DNA from: Streptomyces rimosus
Lineage (GTDB): Bacteria; Actinomycetota; Actinomycetes; Streptomycetales; Streptomycetaceae
Direction: 5' to 3'
NCBI RefSeq assembly: GCF_008704655.1
Contig: NZ_CP023688.1
Location: 7,074,001-7,138,000, forward strand
DNA length: 64,000 nt
In this document: piece after piece, positions 8,786-18,698 of the stretch
Layout: every line of letters begins with the position of its first letter
How positions within the stretch are numbered: the first letter of the stretch is position 1
Notes under the pieces: model-generated
Seen by the model: only the letters and a program-made list of their open reading frames with translations
Databases searched by the model: none
Told to the model about the DNA's origin: nothing
Translations under genes and position numbers: made by a program

Positions 8786-10588
8786 TCAGAACACCGGCAC
8801 GCCGTCCCGGGTCAGTCGCCAGTCCACCGAAGCGAACCGCGCGCCGTCGATCTCCCCGGTCTCCTTCACCCAGTTGATGATCACGTTACGGATCTCCTCC
8901 GACGTGGACCACACCTGCGGCGCCTTCGCCACATGCGGGAAGTTCCCGCCACCGCTCGCCCGGTAGTTGTTCACCGCCAGCACGAACCGCGCGTCGTCCG
9001 CGACCGGCTTCCCCTCGAACAGCAGCTTCCCGATCCGCCGCCCCGGCTCCCGCGCGATATCGATCTCGTACGAAACGCCGCTCACCGCGTCGTAGTTGTA
9101 ATCCGGAATGCCGTCCGCGTTGGTCAGCTTTGCCGGATCGACCGGACCGCCCGCAGGCGTCCGCACGTAATACCGCGCGGAGAACTCCAGATAATCCCGC
9201 AGTTGCTTCCCGGTCAGAATCCGCGCCTCCAGCGTGTTGTCAAAGGGATACAGGGCGGCCATCGACCGGATCGTCACCTCACCCGCCGGCACCGCCGCCG
9301 TCCGCGAGAAACACGACGCCTGCGACAGCACCGGCAGCTTCGCGTGCTCCCCGCCAGCCAGCGCCTTCCGTACCGCCTCCGCCTGTACGTACGCGATGAA
9401 ATCCAGCACCGGCGTGTCCTTGTACGGCGCCTCGGCCGCCGTCATCTCCGCCTTCGACCGCCCGATGACCTGATTGACATAGGCCACCACCTTCTTCTGC
9501 TCCGTACGCAGCAGCCGCGTGATCCGCGGATCCTCCGGCACCGTATTGGAGTTCAGCACCTTCGCCGACACCGACTCCACCGACCAGCGCCCGCGCGAAA
9601 GCACCAGGTCAAAATCGAAGAGCGTCAGCCGCTGGCCCCACTTCAGCGGCTCCGACAGCACCACCTCGCGCCCCGTCGCACGGTTCACCACCCGCCGCTC
9701 GGGCACCTCCACATGCGCGTGCCCCACCAGGATCGCGTCGATCCCCGGCACCTGCTCCGCCACCAGCGCCGCCGCGTTCTCCACGTACGGCAGCTGATCC
9801 CCGTACGACGAGGTGCCGCTCGCCCCCGAATGCGCGGAGACGATCACCACGTCGGCGCCCATCGAGCGCAGCTTCGGCACCCACTTCGCGGCCTGCTCCT
9901 CCAGCCCCGGAAACGCCAGCTTCCCCTGCACATGCGCCTTGTCCCAGATCGCGATGCCGGGATTCGTCAGCCCCAGCACGGCCACCTTCACATCCCGGCC
10001 GCACGGCGTACGCAGCCGCTTCATCCAGTACGGCGGAAAAGCCGGACGCAGCGACTTCGCGTCCACCGCGTTCGCCCCCAGCAGCGGGAAATCACAGCTG
10101 TCCTGGAACTTGCGCAGCACCTCGATACCGTAATTGAACTCGTGGTTACCGAGCGCCGCCGCGTCATAACCGATGGCGTTCATCGCCTTCGCCATCGGAT
10201 GCACCGGACCGTTCGGCCCGGTGATCGGCTCCACCTTCGCGTAGTAATACGCCAGCTGTGTGCCCTGGATCGTGTCACCCGCGTCGATCAGCAGCGTATG
10301 GCGCGCGCCCTTTTCCGCCCTGACCCGCCGCACCAGCGTCGATATCTTCGCCAGGCCCACATCGTTGTGGTCCTTGTCGTCGAATTCCGCGTCGGTCGCG
10401 TAATCCCAGTTGAAGACGTTCCCGTGCAGATCCGTCGTGCCCATCACCGTGAACGCGTAACGCCGCGCGGGCCGTGCACGGCCGCCGGACACCGGCGCGG
10501 CCACAGCCGGCCCCGCCGTACCGATGAGCGCGGCCCCCGCGCCCGTGGCGACCGAACTCCCCAGGAACTTCCTACGGCCGAGCGGCAT
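8786..10588 (-). CDS. 5'-nucleotidase / 2',3'-cyclic phosphodiesterase family metallophosphatase, Tat-exported
   Basis: A 600-residue calcineurin-like phosphoesterase of the UshA/CpdB group, which hydrolyses extracellular nucleotides to salvage phosphate and nucleosides. The N-terminus has a twin-arginine signal (GRRKFLGSS, then an Ala/Gly-rich segment ending VAAPV). Metal-binding blocks follow: GTTDLHGNVFNWD, DAGDTIQGTQ, GNHEFNYG near residue 147, SAHSG, and GHAHVEVPE. The C-terminal nucleotidase domain contains NYRASGGGNFP. The ATG at 10588 is chosen because AAGGGAG lies 6 nt upstream and it begins the Tat signal directly. It is convergent with the N-monooxygenase and divergent from the SIMPL gene. 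Confidence 0.93.
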   Translation of the reverse strand: MPLGRRKFLGSSVATGAGAALIGTAGPAVAAPVSGGRARPARRYAFTVMGTTDLHGNVFNWDYATDAEFDDKDHNDVGLAKISTLVRRVRAEKGARHTLLIDAGDTIQGTQLAYYYAKVEPITGPNGPVHPMAKAMNAIGYDAAALGNHEFNYGIEVLRKFQDSCDFPLLGANAVDAKSLRPAFPPYWMKRLRTPCGRDVKVAVLGLTNPGIAIWDKAHVQGKLAFPGLEEQAAKWVPKLRSMGADVVIVSAHSGASGTSSYGDQLPYVENAAALVAEQVPGIDAILVGHAHVEVPERRVVNRATGREVVLSEPLKWGQRLTLFDFDLVLSRGRWSVESVSAKVLNSNTVPEDPRITRLLRTEQKKVVAYVNQVIGRSKAEMTAAEAPYKDTPVLDFIAYVQAEAVRKALAGGEHAKLPVLSQASCFSRTAAVPAGEVTIRSMAALYPFDNTLEARILTGKQLRDYLEFSARYYVRTPAGGPVDPAKLTNADGIPDYNYDAVSGVSYEIDIAREPGRRIGKLLFEGKPVADDARFVLAVNNYRASGGGNFPHVAKAPQVWSTSEEIRNVIINWVKETGEIDGARFASVDWRLTRDGVPVF

Positions 10589-10781
10589 GTACATCTCCCT
10601 TGACGAAACACGGCGGCGGACGACGGCCACGGCAACGCCGAAAGCCACGACGCCCATGGACAACGCGCGTAGATTCTGGCTCAGCAACCCCATCCGCAAC
10701 ACCCCTTACAGGTTGCGATCAGATGACCGCGCCGCCGGACCGCTCCCTGACAAACGCCGCGCCCCGTGCCAGGCTGCCCCC

Positions 10782-11504
10782 ATGACCGACCCCGACACCC
10801 GGCCCGCCGCCCTCCCGCATGGCACCCCACTCCCGTACGGCACCCCCGACGCGCCCCGCCTCGCCGTCCGCGGCGAGGCCCACATCGAGGCCGACCCCGA
10901 GATCGCCCGGATCGACATCACCGTCCAGGCCCGCGGCACCGACCGCACCGCCACCCTCAAGGACCTCACCCACCGCAACGACCAGGCCCTCGCCCTCGTC
11001 AAGAGCTATGGCGACGCCGTCGAAAAAGTCGACACCGGCGCCTTCTCCGTCACCCCCGAGATCACCGCCAAGGGCCGCCACGAACGGGTCCGCGCCTACC
11101 ACGGCCGCGTCCGCATCACCGCCACCCTCACCGACTTCACCGCCCTCGGCGAACTCACCACCCGCCTCGCCGACCTCGACCTCACCCGCGTCGACGGCCC
11201 CTGGTGGGCCCTGCGCCCCGACTCGCCCGCCCACCGCGAAGCCCGCCGGCAGGCCGTACAGGAAGCCGTCCAGCGCGCCCGCGAATACGCCGAAGCACTC
11301 GGCGCACGCCTCGACGCCCTCCTCGAAATCGCCGACACCGGAGCCGAGAACGCCACGCCGATGCCCGTACCCGGTGCCGCGTTCCGCTCCGCCGCCTACG
11401 GGGGAGCGGCCGAAAGCGCCCCCGCCCTCGACCTCGAACCCGCACGGCAGGAGGTGTACGCACAGGTCAACGCCCGCTTCACGATGACGCGCCCCCAACT
11501 GTGA
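10782..11504 (+). CDS. SIMPL domain-containing protein (DUF541)
   Basis: 240 residues with the SIMPL/DUF541 pattern: LAVRGEAHIEADPEIARIDI near the start, DRTATLKDLTHRNDQAL, VDTGAFSVTPEI, and a C-terminal YAQVNARFTM strand. The family is structurally related to oxidative-stress protein BP26/YggE; its molecular function is not established. Unlike many homologues it shows no signal peptide and should be cytoplasmic. The chosen ATG is preceded by CAGGCT ending 7 nt before it, consistent with a leaderless transcript. Confidence 0.85.
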   Translation: MTDPDTRPAALPHGTPLPYGTPDAPRLAVRGEAHIEADPEIARIDITVQARGTDRTATLKDLTHRNDQALALVKSYGDAVEKVDTGAFSVTPEITAKGRHERVRAYHGRVRITATLTDFTALGELTTRLADLDLTRVDGPWWALRPDSPAHREARRQAVQEAVQRAREYAEALGARLDALLEIADTGAENATPMPVPGAAFRSAAYGGAAESAPALDLEPARQEVYAQVNARFTMTRPQL

Positions 11505-11669
11505 CACCACGCGGCAGGGCACCCGATGCCCCTCGGCCGCCCCCTTCGACGCCCCGTTCATCCGCTCATCGGAGCGCCGATCTGCCCATTCAATTACTTG
11601 TCAAGCGCCTTTCACGCAAAGGCCGTTGGGCAGTCGCTTTCCCACAGTTCCCTACCTATGAGTAGGTCG

Positions 11670-11675
11670 TAGGGT
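11670..11675 (+). promoter_or_regulatory. -10 element of a leaderless pyk promoter
   Basis: TAGGGT at 11670-11675 ends 7 nt before the pyk ATG, and no ribosome site lies between, so transcription likely starts at the A of the ATG. A small inverted repeat ACCTATGAGTAGGT (11654-11667) lies in the -15 to -30 zone and could be a regulator site. Confidence 0.5.
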
Positions 11676-11681
11676 CGGACC

Positions 11682-13118
11682 ATGCGCCGAGCAAAGATCG
11701 TCTGCACACTGGGGCCCGCCACCGACTCGTACGAGCAGATCAAGGCACTCGTCGAAGCCGGTATGGACATCGCCCGCTTCAACCTCAGCCACGGCACCTA
11801 CGCCGACCACGAGGCACGCTACGAGCGGGTACGCAAAGCGTCCGAGGAGACCGGCCGCAGCGTCGGCGTCCTCGCCGACCTTCAAGGTCCGAAGATCCGC
11901 CTCGGCCGCTTCCGCGAAGGCCCTGTACTTCTCGAACGCGACGACGCCTTCACCATCACCGTCCGCCCCGGCGTCGAAGGCGACCGCCACTGCTGCGGCA
12001 CCACCTACGAAGGGCTCGCCGACGACGTCACCCCCGGCGAACGCGTCCTCGTCGACGACGGCAAGGTCACCCTCCAGGTCACCGGCGTCCGCGGCACCGA
12101 GGTGCACACCAAAGTCGTCGAAGGCGGCATGGTCTCCGACCACAAGGGCCTCAACCTCCCCGGCGTGGCCGTCTCCGTGCCCGCCCTCTCCGAGAAGGAC
12201 TGCGAGGACCTGCGCTGGGCGCTGCGCATCGGCGCCGACATCATCGCCCTGTCCTTCGTCCGCAGCGGCGCCGACATCGACGACGTACACCGCATCATGC
12301 GCGAGGAGAACCGCTTCCGGCCCGTCATCGCCAAGGTCGAGAAGCCGCAGGCCGTGGACGCGATCGACGACATCGTGGCCGCCTTCGACGGCATCATGGT
12401 CGCCCGCGGCGACCTCGGCGTCGAAATGCCGCTGGAAACGGTCCCGGTCGTACAGAAGCGCGCCATCAAACTGGCCCGGCGCAACGCGAAGCCGGTCATC
12501 GTCGCCACCCAGATGCTCGACTCGATGATCGAGAACTCCCGGCCCACCCGCGCCGAGGCGTCCGACGTCGCCAACGCCGTCATCGACGGCACCGACGCCG
12601 TGATGCTCTCCGGCGAGACCAGCGTCGGCAAATACGCCACCGAGACCGTACGCACCATGGCCCGCATCGTCACCGCGGCCGAGGAGGACATCCTCGCCAA
12701 GGGCCTGCCCGCACTCACCGACCGCAACAAACCCCGCACCCAGGGCGGCGCCGTCGCCCGCGCCGCCGCCGAAATGGGCGACTTCCTCGGCGCCAAATTC
12801 CTCGTCGCCTTCACCCAGTCCGGCGACACCGTCCGCCGCCTCTCCCGCTACCGTTCCCCCATCCCCCTCCTCGCCTTCACCCCCGAACCGGCCACCCGCT
12901 CCCAGCTCAACCTCACCTGGGGCGTGGAAACCTTCCTCGGCCCCAAGGTCGACTCCACCGACGAAATGGTCGCCCAGGTAGACGAACAACTCCTCCGCAT
13001 CGGCCGCTGCGAACCCGGCGACATCGTCATCATCACCGCCGGCTCACCCCCTGGTGTCGCCGGAACGACCAACCTCGTTCGAGTGCATCGGATCGGGGAG
13101 GACGACTCGCCGAAGTAG
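11682..13118 (+). CDS. pyk: Pyruvate kinase
   Basis: 478 residues, the normal length for bacterial pyruvate kinase, which converts phosphoenolpyruvate and ADP to pyruvate and ATP in glycolysis. It starts with the family block RRAKIVCTLGPAT and continues with RFNLSHG near residue 29, LADLQGPKIRLG near 61, the catalytic-lysine region IAKVEKPQAVDAIDDI near 216, ARGDLGVEMP near 241, and ATQMLDSMI near 269. The C-terminal regulatory domain is complete. A -10 element 7 nt upstream suggests leaderless expression. Position near pdtaR, polA, rpsA, coaE and uvrB matches the mycobacterial order. Confidence 0.97.
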   Translation: MRRAKIVCTLGPATDSYEQIKALVEAGMDIARFNLSHGTYADHEARYERVRKASEETGRSVGVLADLQGPKIRLGRFREGPVLLERDDAFTITVRPGVEGDRHCCGTTYEGLADDVTPGERVLVDDGKVTLQVTGVRGTEVHTKVVEGGMVSDHKGLNLPGVAVSVPALSEKDCEDLRWALRIGADIIALSFVRSGADIDDVHRIMREENRFRPVIAKVEKPQAVDAIDDIVAAFDGIMVARGDLGVEMPLETVPVVQKRAIKLARRNAKPVIVATQMLDSMIENSRPTRAEASDVANAVIDGTDAVMLSGETSVGKYATETVRTMARIVTAAEEDILAKGLPALTDRNKPRTQGGAVARAAAEMGDFLGAKFLVAFTQSGDTVRRLSRYRSPIPLLAFTPEPATRSQLNLTWGVETFLGPKVDSTDEMVAQVDEQLLRIGRCEPGDIVIITAGSPPGVAGTTNLVRVHRIGEDDSPK

Positions 13119-13140
13119 TGCGGGGGGTGTGGCGGTTGCG

Positions 13141-13400
13141 TCAGTATTTGGGCCCGACGTGCGCGTCCATCAACGCTACGGAGGTACGCCGGGCCACGGA
13201 GACATTCTGGGTACGCCCCCCACCACTCGGGTTGCCCAATTGGTGATCCGACGGCCGTCGGAATGGAACAGCCCGCGGAGGAATTCCTACGGGTGCGCGT
13301 CGACGATCGCCCGCTGCCACGCTTCGAGAGCGACGGCGCGCTCATGTTCGCTGTTGGCGGCCTTCGTCCGCGTGCTGACACGCGGCGATCTCCTACACGG
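13141..13400 (-). pseudogene. Decayed C-terminal copy of the HTH-LAGLIDADG protein
   Basis: The minus strand here is a broken paralogue of the gene at 13424-14212. From 13400 it reads ERAVALEAWQRAIVDAHP, then a TAG stop (13287-13289) where the intact copy has a Trp codon. It continues FLRGLFHSDGRRITNW, matching FIRGLVHSDGCRITNW, then loses about 44 residues with a frame change. It ends NVSVARRTSVALMDAHVGPKY next to a TGA at 13141-13143, matching the intact NISVAKRPSVALMDIHIGPKY. The stop, deletion and frameshift make it non-functional. The N-terminal half is missing. Confidence 0.85.
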
Positions 13401-13423
13401 CTGGGCTGCCTTCCGGCGGAAGC

Positions 13424-14212
13424 TCAGTACTTCGGCCCGATGTGGATGTCCATGAGGGCTACGGAGGGGCGTTTGGCCACGGAGATGTTGAACGGATCGC
13501 TGCCGCGTGCGAGTGTCGTCCACTCGACGCCCACCTTGGTGAGGGTGTCCGAGCAGAGCTTTCGGATGTCGTCGGACTTGTTGGTGAAGAAGTAGCGCGG
13601 ATATTCGTAGCGCTTCTTCTGGCCGCCGACCATACGTGTGGTCCAGTTCGTGATGCGGCAGCCGTCGGAATGGACCAGTCCGCGGATGAACTTCCACGGG
13701 TGGGTGTCCACGATGCGCTGCTGCCATGGCTCCAGGACGATCGGCCGGTCGTGCTTCTTACCGGCACCGTGCTGCGGGAACAGACACCAGAGGTGCTTGG
13801 AGTACACCTTCACGTTGTGGCAGCCGGTCCGGCGCACGCGGCATACGGAATTGTCCGGGAAGACCGCGCGCACAGCGGCTTCACACTCGTTCATCAGACC
13901 TGGCCAGACGTCGCCGCAGGCGATCATGAGGCTCGGGACGCGATGCTGGGAGTACTGGATGATGTGGCCGTCGCCCAGGTAGAGGGCCAGCAGGTAGGAG
14001 TAGGCGGCCTCATCGAGAGGGCGCCCGTCGCACCGAGGGCACCGGGGATTGTGCGGGCCTGGGCACGCTCCGCGTTTCGAGCGGTCCACGTGCAGCCAGT
14101 AGCTGACCGTACCGAGCGGCACGTTGAGCGCCCGGGCGACGTCCGCGTTCCTCGACCCCGAACGCAGCAGGGACAGAGCTTTGAGGCGCACTTCAGAGCT
14201 ATGCGATGTCAT
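13424..14212 (-). CDS. HTH plus LAGLIDADG-type homing-endonuclease-like protein beside tRNA-Leu
   Basis: 262 residues. The N-terminus is a resolvase/transposase-like helix-turn-helix (LKALSLLRSGSRNADVARAL near residues 11-30, then PLGTVSYWL). A possible zinc knuckle CPGPHNPRCPRC follows. Two segments fit the paired LAGLIDADG core: SYLLALYLGDGHI near residue 75 and FIRGLVHSDGCRI near 175, about 100 residues apart as in single-chain meganucleases. No intein or intron surrounds it. The start ATG is 88 bp downstream of tRNA-Leu and on the same strand. The coding sequence is visibly less GC-rich than its neighbours, and a broken copy abuts its 3' end, both suggesting a selfish element. Similar proteins are often labelled as transcriptional regulators. 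Confidence 0.8.
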   Translation of the reverse strand: MTSHSSEVRLKALSLLRSGSRNADVARALNVPLGTVSYWLHVDRSKRGACPGPHNPRCPRCDGRPLDEAAYSYLLALYLGDGHIIQYSQHRVPSLMIACGDVWPGLMNECEAAVRAVFPDNSVCRVRRTGCHNVKVYSKHLWCLFPQHGAGKKHDRPIVLEPWQQRIVDTHPWKFIRGLVHSDGCRITNWTTRMVGGQKKRYEYPRYFFTNKSDDIRKLCSDTLTKVGVEWTTLARGSDPFNISVAKRPSVALMDIHIGPKY

Positions 14213-14299
14213 GTCATAACTCTGTGTGATGAGGGCGGAGTGCGTGATGTAACGCCCATACTTCACGAGAACGTGATCGTCCGCTTTGCGCGGGAGAGG

Positions 14300-14383
14300 T
14301 GCCCGGTGTGGGATTCGAACCCACACGCCCAAAGGGCACGGCTGTTTGAGAGCCGCGTGTCTCGCCAGTTCCACCAACCGGGC
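14300..14383 (-). tRNA. tRNA-Leu (anticodon CAA)
   Basis: The minus strand folds as an 84-nt class II tRNA. The acceptor GCCCGGT pairs with ACCGGGC, followed by discriminator A. The anticodon arm CGGCT-CTCAAAC-AGCCG carries CAA (reads UUG). A long variable arm contains TGCCCTTTGGGCGTGT, and the T arm GTGGG-TTCGAAT-CCCAC is normal. CCA is not encoded. A TATGGT element at 14398-14403 (minus) is a likely -10. Confidence 0.96.
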
Positions 14384-14472
14384 CGGTTGCTTAGGACACC
14401 ATACCGTGTGCCGCTAAGCGGTCGCCGCTAGGTAGGCTGCAGAGGCACCACCTGCCTGGAACGAGGAGACCC

Positions 14473-15138
14473 GTGAGCGCCGCCGAGCCCGAGCAGCCCG
14501 TCGCCGACGACGACCAGTCGCATGTCCCGCCGCAGACGACCCGTGTGGTCATTGCCGAGGACGAGGCCCTCATCCGTCTCGATCTCAAAGAGATGCTGGA
14601 GGAGGAGGGCTACACCGTCGTCGGTGAGGCCGGGGACGGGGAGAAAGCCGTGGAGCTGGCGCGGGAGCACCGGCCCGATCTGGTGATCCTGGACGTGAAG
14701 ATGCCGATCCTGGACGGGATCTCCGCCGCGGAGCGGATCGCCGAAGAGAGCATCGCCCCGGTGCTGATGCTCACCGCGTTCTCGCAGCGCGAACTCGTGG
14801 AGCGGGCGCGGGACGCGGGGGCCATGGCGTACCTCGTCAAGCCGTTCAGCAAGAGTGATGTGGTGCCGGCGATCGAGATGGCCGTGAGCCGCTTCACGGA
14901 GCTGAAGACGCTGGAGAAGGAGGTCGCCGACCTCACCCAGCGGCTGGAGACCCGCAAGCTGGTGGACCGTGCGAAGAGCGTTCTGCAGACCCAGTACGGG
15001 CTGACCGAGCCGGCCGCGTTCCGCTGGATCCAGAAGACGTCGATGGACCGCCGGCTGTCCATGCAGCAGGTCGCCGAGGCCGTCATCGAGGACGCCGAGG
15101 AGAAGAAGCAGAAGAAGGAGAAGGAGGGGAAGGAGTAG
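14473..15138 (+). CDS. pdtaR: ANTAR-domain response regulator (PdtaR-like transcription antiterminator)
   Basis: 221 residues: a receiver domain (about 23-140) plus a C-terminal ANTAR RNA-binding domain. The phosphoacceptor Asp is in LVILDVKMP near residue 74, the conserved Thr in LMLTAF, and the Lys in YLVKPF. A coiled-coil linker leads into VDRAKSVLQTQYGLTEPAAF, the ANTAR core. PdtaR works with the sensor kinase PdtaS and binds stem-loops in leader RNAs to prevent termination; that pairing is known for mycobacteria and inferred here. The kinase is not in this window. The GTG start has ACGAGGAGA 7 nt upstream. The C-terminus is a short Lys/Glu-rich tail. Confidence 0.92.
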   Translation: MSAAEPEQPVADDDQSHVPPQTTRVVIAEDEALIRLDLKEMLEEEGYTVVGEAGDGEKAVELAREHRPDLVILDVKMPILDGISAAERIAEESIAPVLMLTAFSQRELVERARDAGAMAYLVKPFSKSDVVPAIEMAVSRFTELKTLEKEVADLTQRLETRKLVDRAKSVLQTQYGLTEPAAFRWIQKTSMDRRLSMQQVAEAVIEDAEEKKQKKEKEGKE

Positions 15139-15156
15139 AGCCTTCCTCGCCTGTGG

Positions 15157-15193
15157 GAAGGGCTGTGCCGGTCGGTGACCGGCACAGCCCTTC
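15157..15193. terminator. Strong bidirectional terminator between pdtaR and livF
   Basis: A perfect 17-bp stem, GAAGGGCTGTGCCGGTC (15157-15173) with its complement at 15177-15193, closed by a 3-nt GGT loop. It is centred between convergent genes and followed on the plus strand by TTCTTCGTGT. Confidence 0.85.
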
Positions 15194-15212
15194 TTCGTGT
15201 CACGGTGCCCGC

Positions 15213-16855
<1,643 letters not shown>

Positions 16856-16862
16856 GGTCGCG

Positions 16863-18698
16863 TCACGCCTTCGCCTGGGTGCCGCCGATGGCCTGGTCCC
16901 GTTCGGGCAGGCCGGTGTCGGGCGGTACGTCGAGCTGGCCGGTCTCGTGGAATTCGAGCTGCTTCCTGCGGTCCGGGATCAGGCCCTCCGGCCGGAAGCG
17001 CATGAGCAGGACGAGCGCGAGGCCGAACAGGAGCAGCTGGTAGTCCTGGAGGAAGTCGAGTTTGGCGGGGATGAGGAAGAGCAGGGCCGCGCCGACCAGG
17101 GGGCCGCTGAGGGTGCCCATGCCGCCGAGGATGACGGCGGCGAGGAGGAAGGCGGAGTTCGGCGGGGTGGGGCCGGCGAACTGGAACTGCTCGGGGGTGG
17201 CGGTGGTGACGATGTGGACGTGGACGGTGCCGGCGAGTCCGGCGAGGGCGGCGCCGAGGGCGAAGGCGAGCAGGCGCAGCCGGAAGCTGTTGATGCCCAT
17301 GGCGACGGCGGCGGTCTCGTCCTCGCGGATGGCGATCCAGGCGCGGCCGATGCGGGAGGCGGCGGCGCGACGGAAGACCAGGACGACGAAGGCGGTGACG
17401 AGGATCATCAGGAGGTAGTAGTTGCCGTAGGTGGCGATGGTGAAGCCGAGGATGGTGTGGGGCTCGCCGAAGTTGAAGCCGAAGATCTCCAGGTTGGGGA
17501 TGTTGGGGATGCCCATGGCGCCGTTGGTGACGTCGGGTCCTGTGGTGCCGTTGAGGTTGAGCATGGCGATACGGAAGATCTCGCCGAAGCCGAGGGTGAC
17601 GATGGCGAGGTAGTCGCCGCGCAGCCGCAGGGTGGGGGCGCCGATCAGGACGCCGAAGACGAGGGAGGCGGCGGCGCCGGTGAGCAGCGCGGCCCAGAAC
17701 GGGAAGTGCAGGCCGAGGGCGGATTCGGGGCTGCCGGAGACCAGGGCGGCGGCGTAGGCACCGACGCCGAGGAACGCCACGTACCCGAGGTCGAGGAGTC
17801 CGGCGAGGCCGACGACGACGTTCAGTCCGAGGGCGACGGTGGCGAAGACGAGGATGTTGGCGCCGATGATCGTGTACTGGTCGGTTTCCTGGGTGAGGGG
17901 GAAGCAGGCGGCGGCGACGAAGGCGGCGGTCAGCGCGAAGCCGCGGTGCCGGGCGGTGATCTCGCTGAGGCGGCCGGTGAGTCCGGCGCGCTGGAGGGCG
18001 GGTGCGGCGAGCGCGACGAAGATCAGGTAGCCGACGAAGGGCGGACCGTCGTCCGCGTCGATGCCGTATGTGAAGACGTACAGTCCGGCGCCGATCGCGG
18101 CGGCGATGACGAGGATCTCGCCCCAGGCGGGCAGCGCGCGGACGGGTTTGCGCAACGGTACGGGCGCGAGGGCGCCGGTGAAGCGCTGCCAGGCGCCGGG
18201 TGCCGGGCCGGTCGGCCGGTCCGCGGGGACGGTGCGGTCGGCGGGCAGGCCGAGGGCGCCGAGGAGCGCGGCGAGCGCGGCGGCGCCCGCGATGAAGCCG
18301 CCGGGTTCGAGGTTGACCAGCCCGCCGAGCTGTACGGCGATGGCGGCGAGGGTGAACCAGGTGGCGGCGAAGGTGGCGAGGGCGGAGAGCAGGGTGGGGG
18401 CGGTGCGCCCGGCGGGGGTGAGCCAGCCGAGGCCGCGGACGCCGAGGCCGGAGAGGGCGAAGAGGAGGGTGAGGATGCCGCCGGCGAGGGTGATCAGTTG
18501 CAGGCCGGCGGGGGAGCCGTAGTAGGTGAGGTCGCCGGGGAACTCGCTGCTCCAGGTCCAGACGAGAGCGGTGGAGGCGGCGGTGGCGAGGGCGGCGGCC
18601 GCGGTGGTGAGCAGGGCGCCGCGTTCGGGCAGGGGCAGGACGCCGGGGCGGTGCACGGGTGCGGCGCCGGTGGTGGGTGGGGTGGTCATCGGTATCAC
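16863..18698 (-). CDS. livM: Branched-chain amino acid ABC transporter permease LivM (long form)
   Basis: 611-residue integral membrane protein. The C-terminal 350 residues are standard LivM, including the block GLNVVVGLAGLLDLGYVAF near residue 293 and PTLRLRGDYLAIVTLGFGEI near 354. The first 260 or so residues are an extension with several further hydrophobic segments (two blocks, before and after a Pro-rich stretch near 195-215), longer than enterobacterial LivM. The GTG at 18698 overlaps the livH stop as GTGA, arguing for that start; an ATG at 18689 is an alternative. Confidence 0.93.
   Translation of the reverse strand: MIPMTTPPTTGAAPVHRPGVLPLPERGALLTTAAAALATAASTALVWTWSSEFPGDLTYYGSPAGLQLITLAGGILTLLFALSGLGVRGLGWLTPAGRTAPTLLSALATFAATWFTLAAIAVQLGGLVNLEPGGFIAGAAALAALLGALGLPADRTVPADRPTGPAPGAWQRFTGALAPVPLRKPVRALPAWGEILVIAAAIGAGLYVFTYGIDADDGPPFVGYLIFVALAAPALQRAGLTGRLSEITARHRGFALTAAFVAAACFPLTQETDQYTIIGANILVFATVALGLNVVVGLAGLLDLGYVAFLGVGAYAAALVSGSPESALGLHFPFWAALLTGAAASLVFGVLIGAPTLRLRGDYLAIVTLGFGEIFRIAMLNLNGTTGPDVTNGAMGIPNIPNLEIFGFNFGEPHTILGFTIATYGNYYLLMILVTAFVVLVFRRAAASRIGRAWIAIREDETAAVAMGINSFRLRLLAFALGAALAGLAGTVHVHIVTTATPEQFQFAGPTPPNSAFLLAAVILGGMGTLSGPLVGAALLFLIPAKLDFLQDYQLLLFGLALVLLMRFRPEGLIPDRRKQLEFHETGQLDVPPDTGLPERDQAIGGTQAKA

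Noticed and set aside
13141..14212. Intein or group I/II intron around the LAGLIDADG gene
   Set aside because: Flanks are pyk and tRNA-Leu, both uninterrupted; no splice-like boundaries seen.
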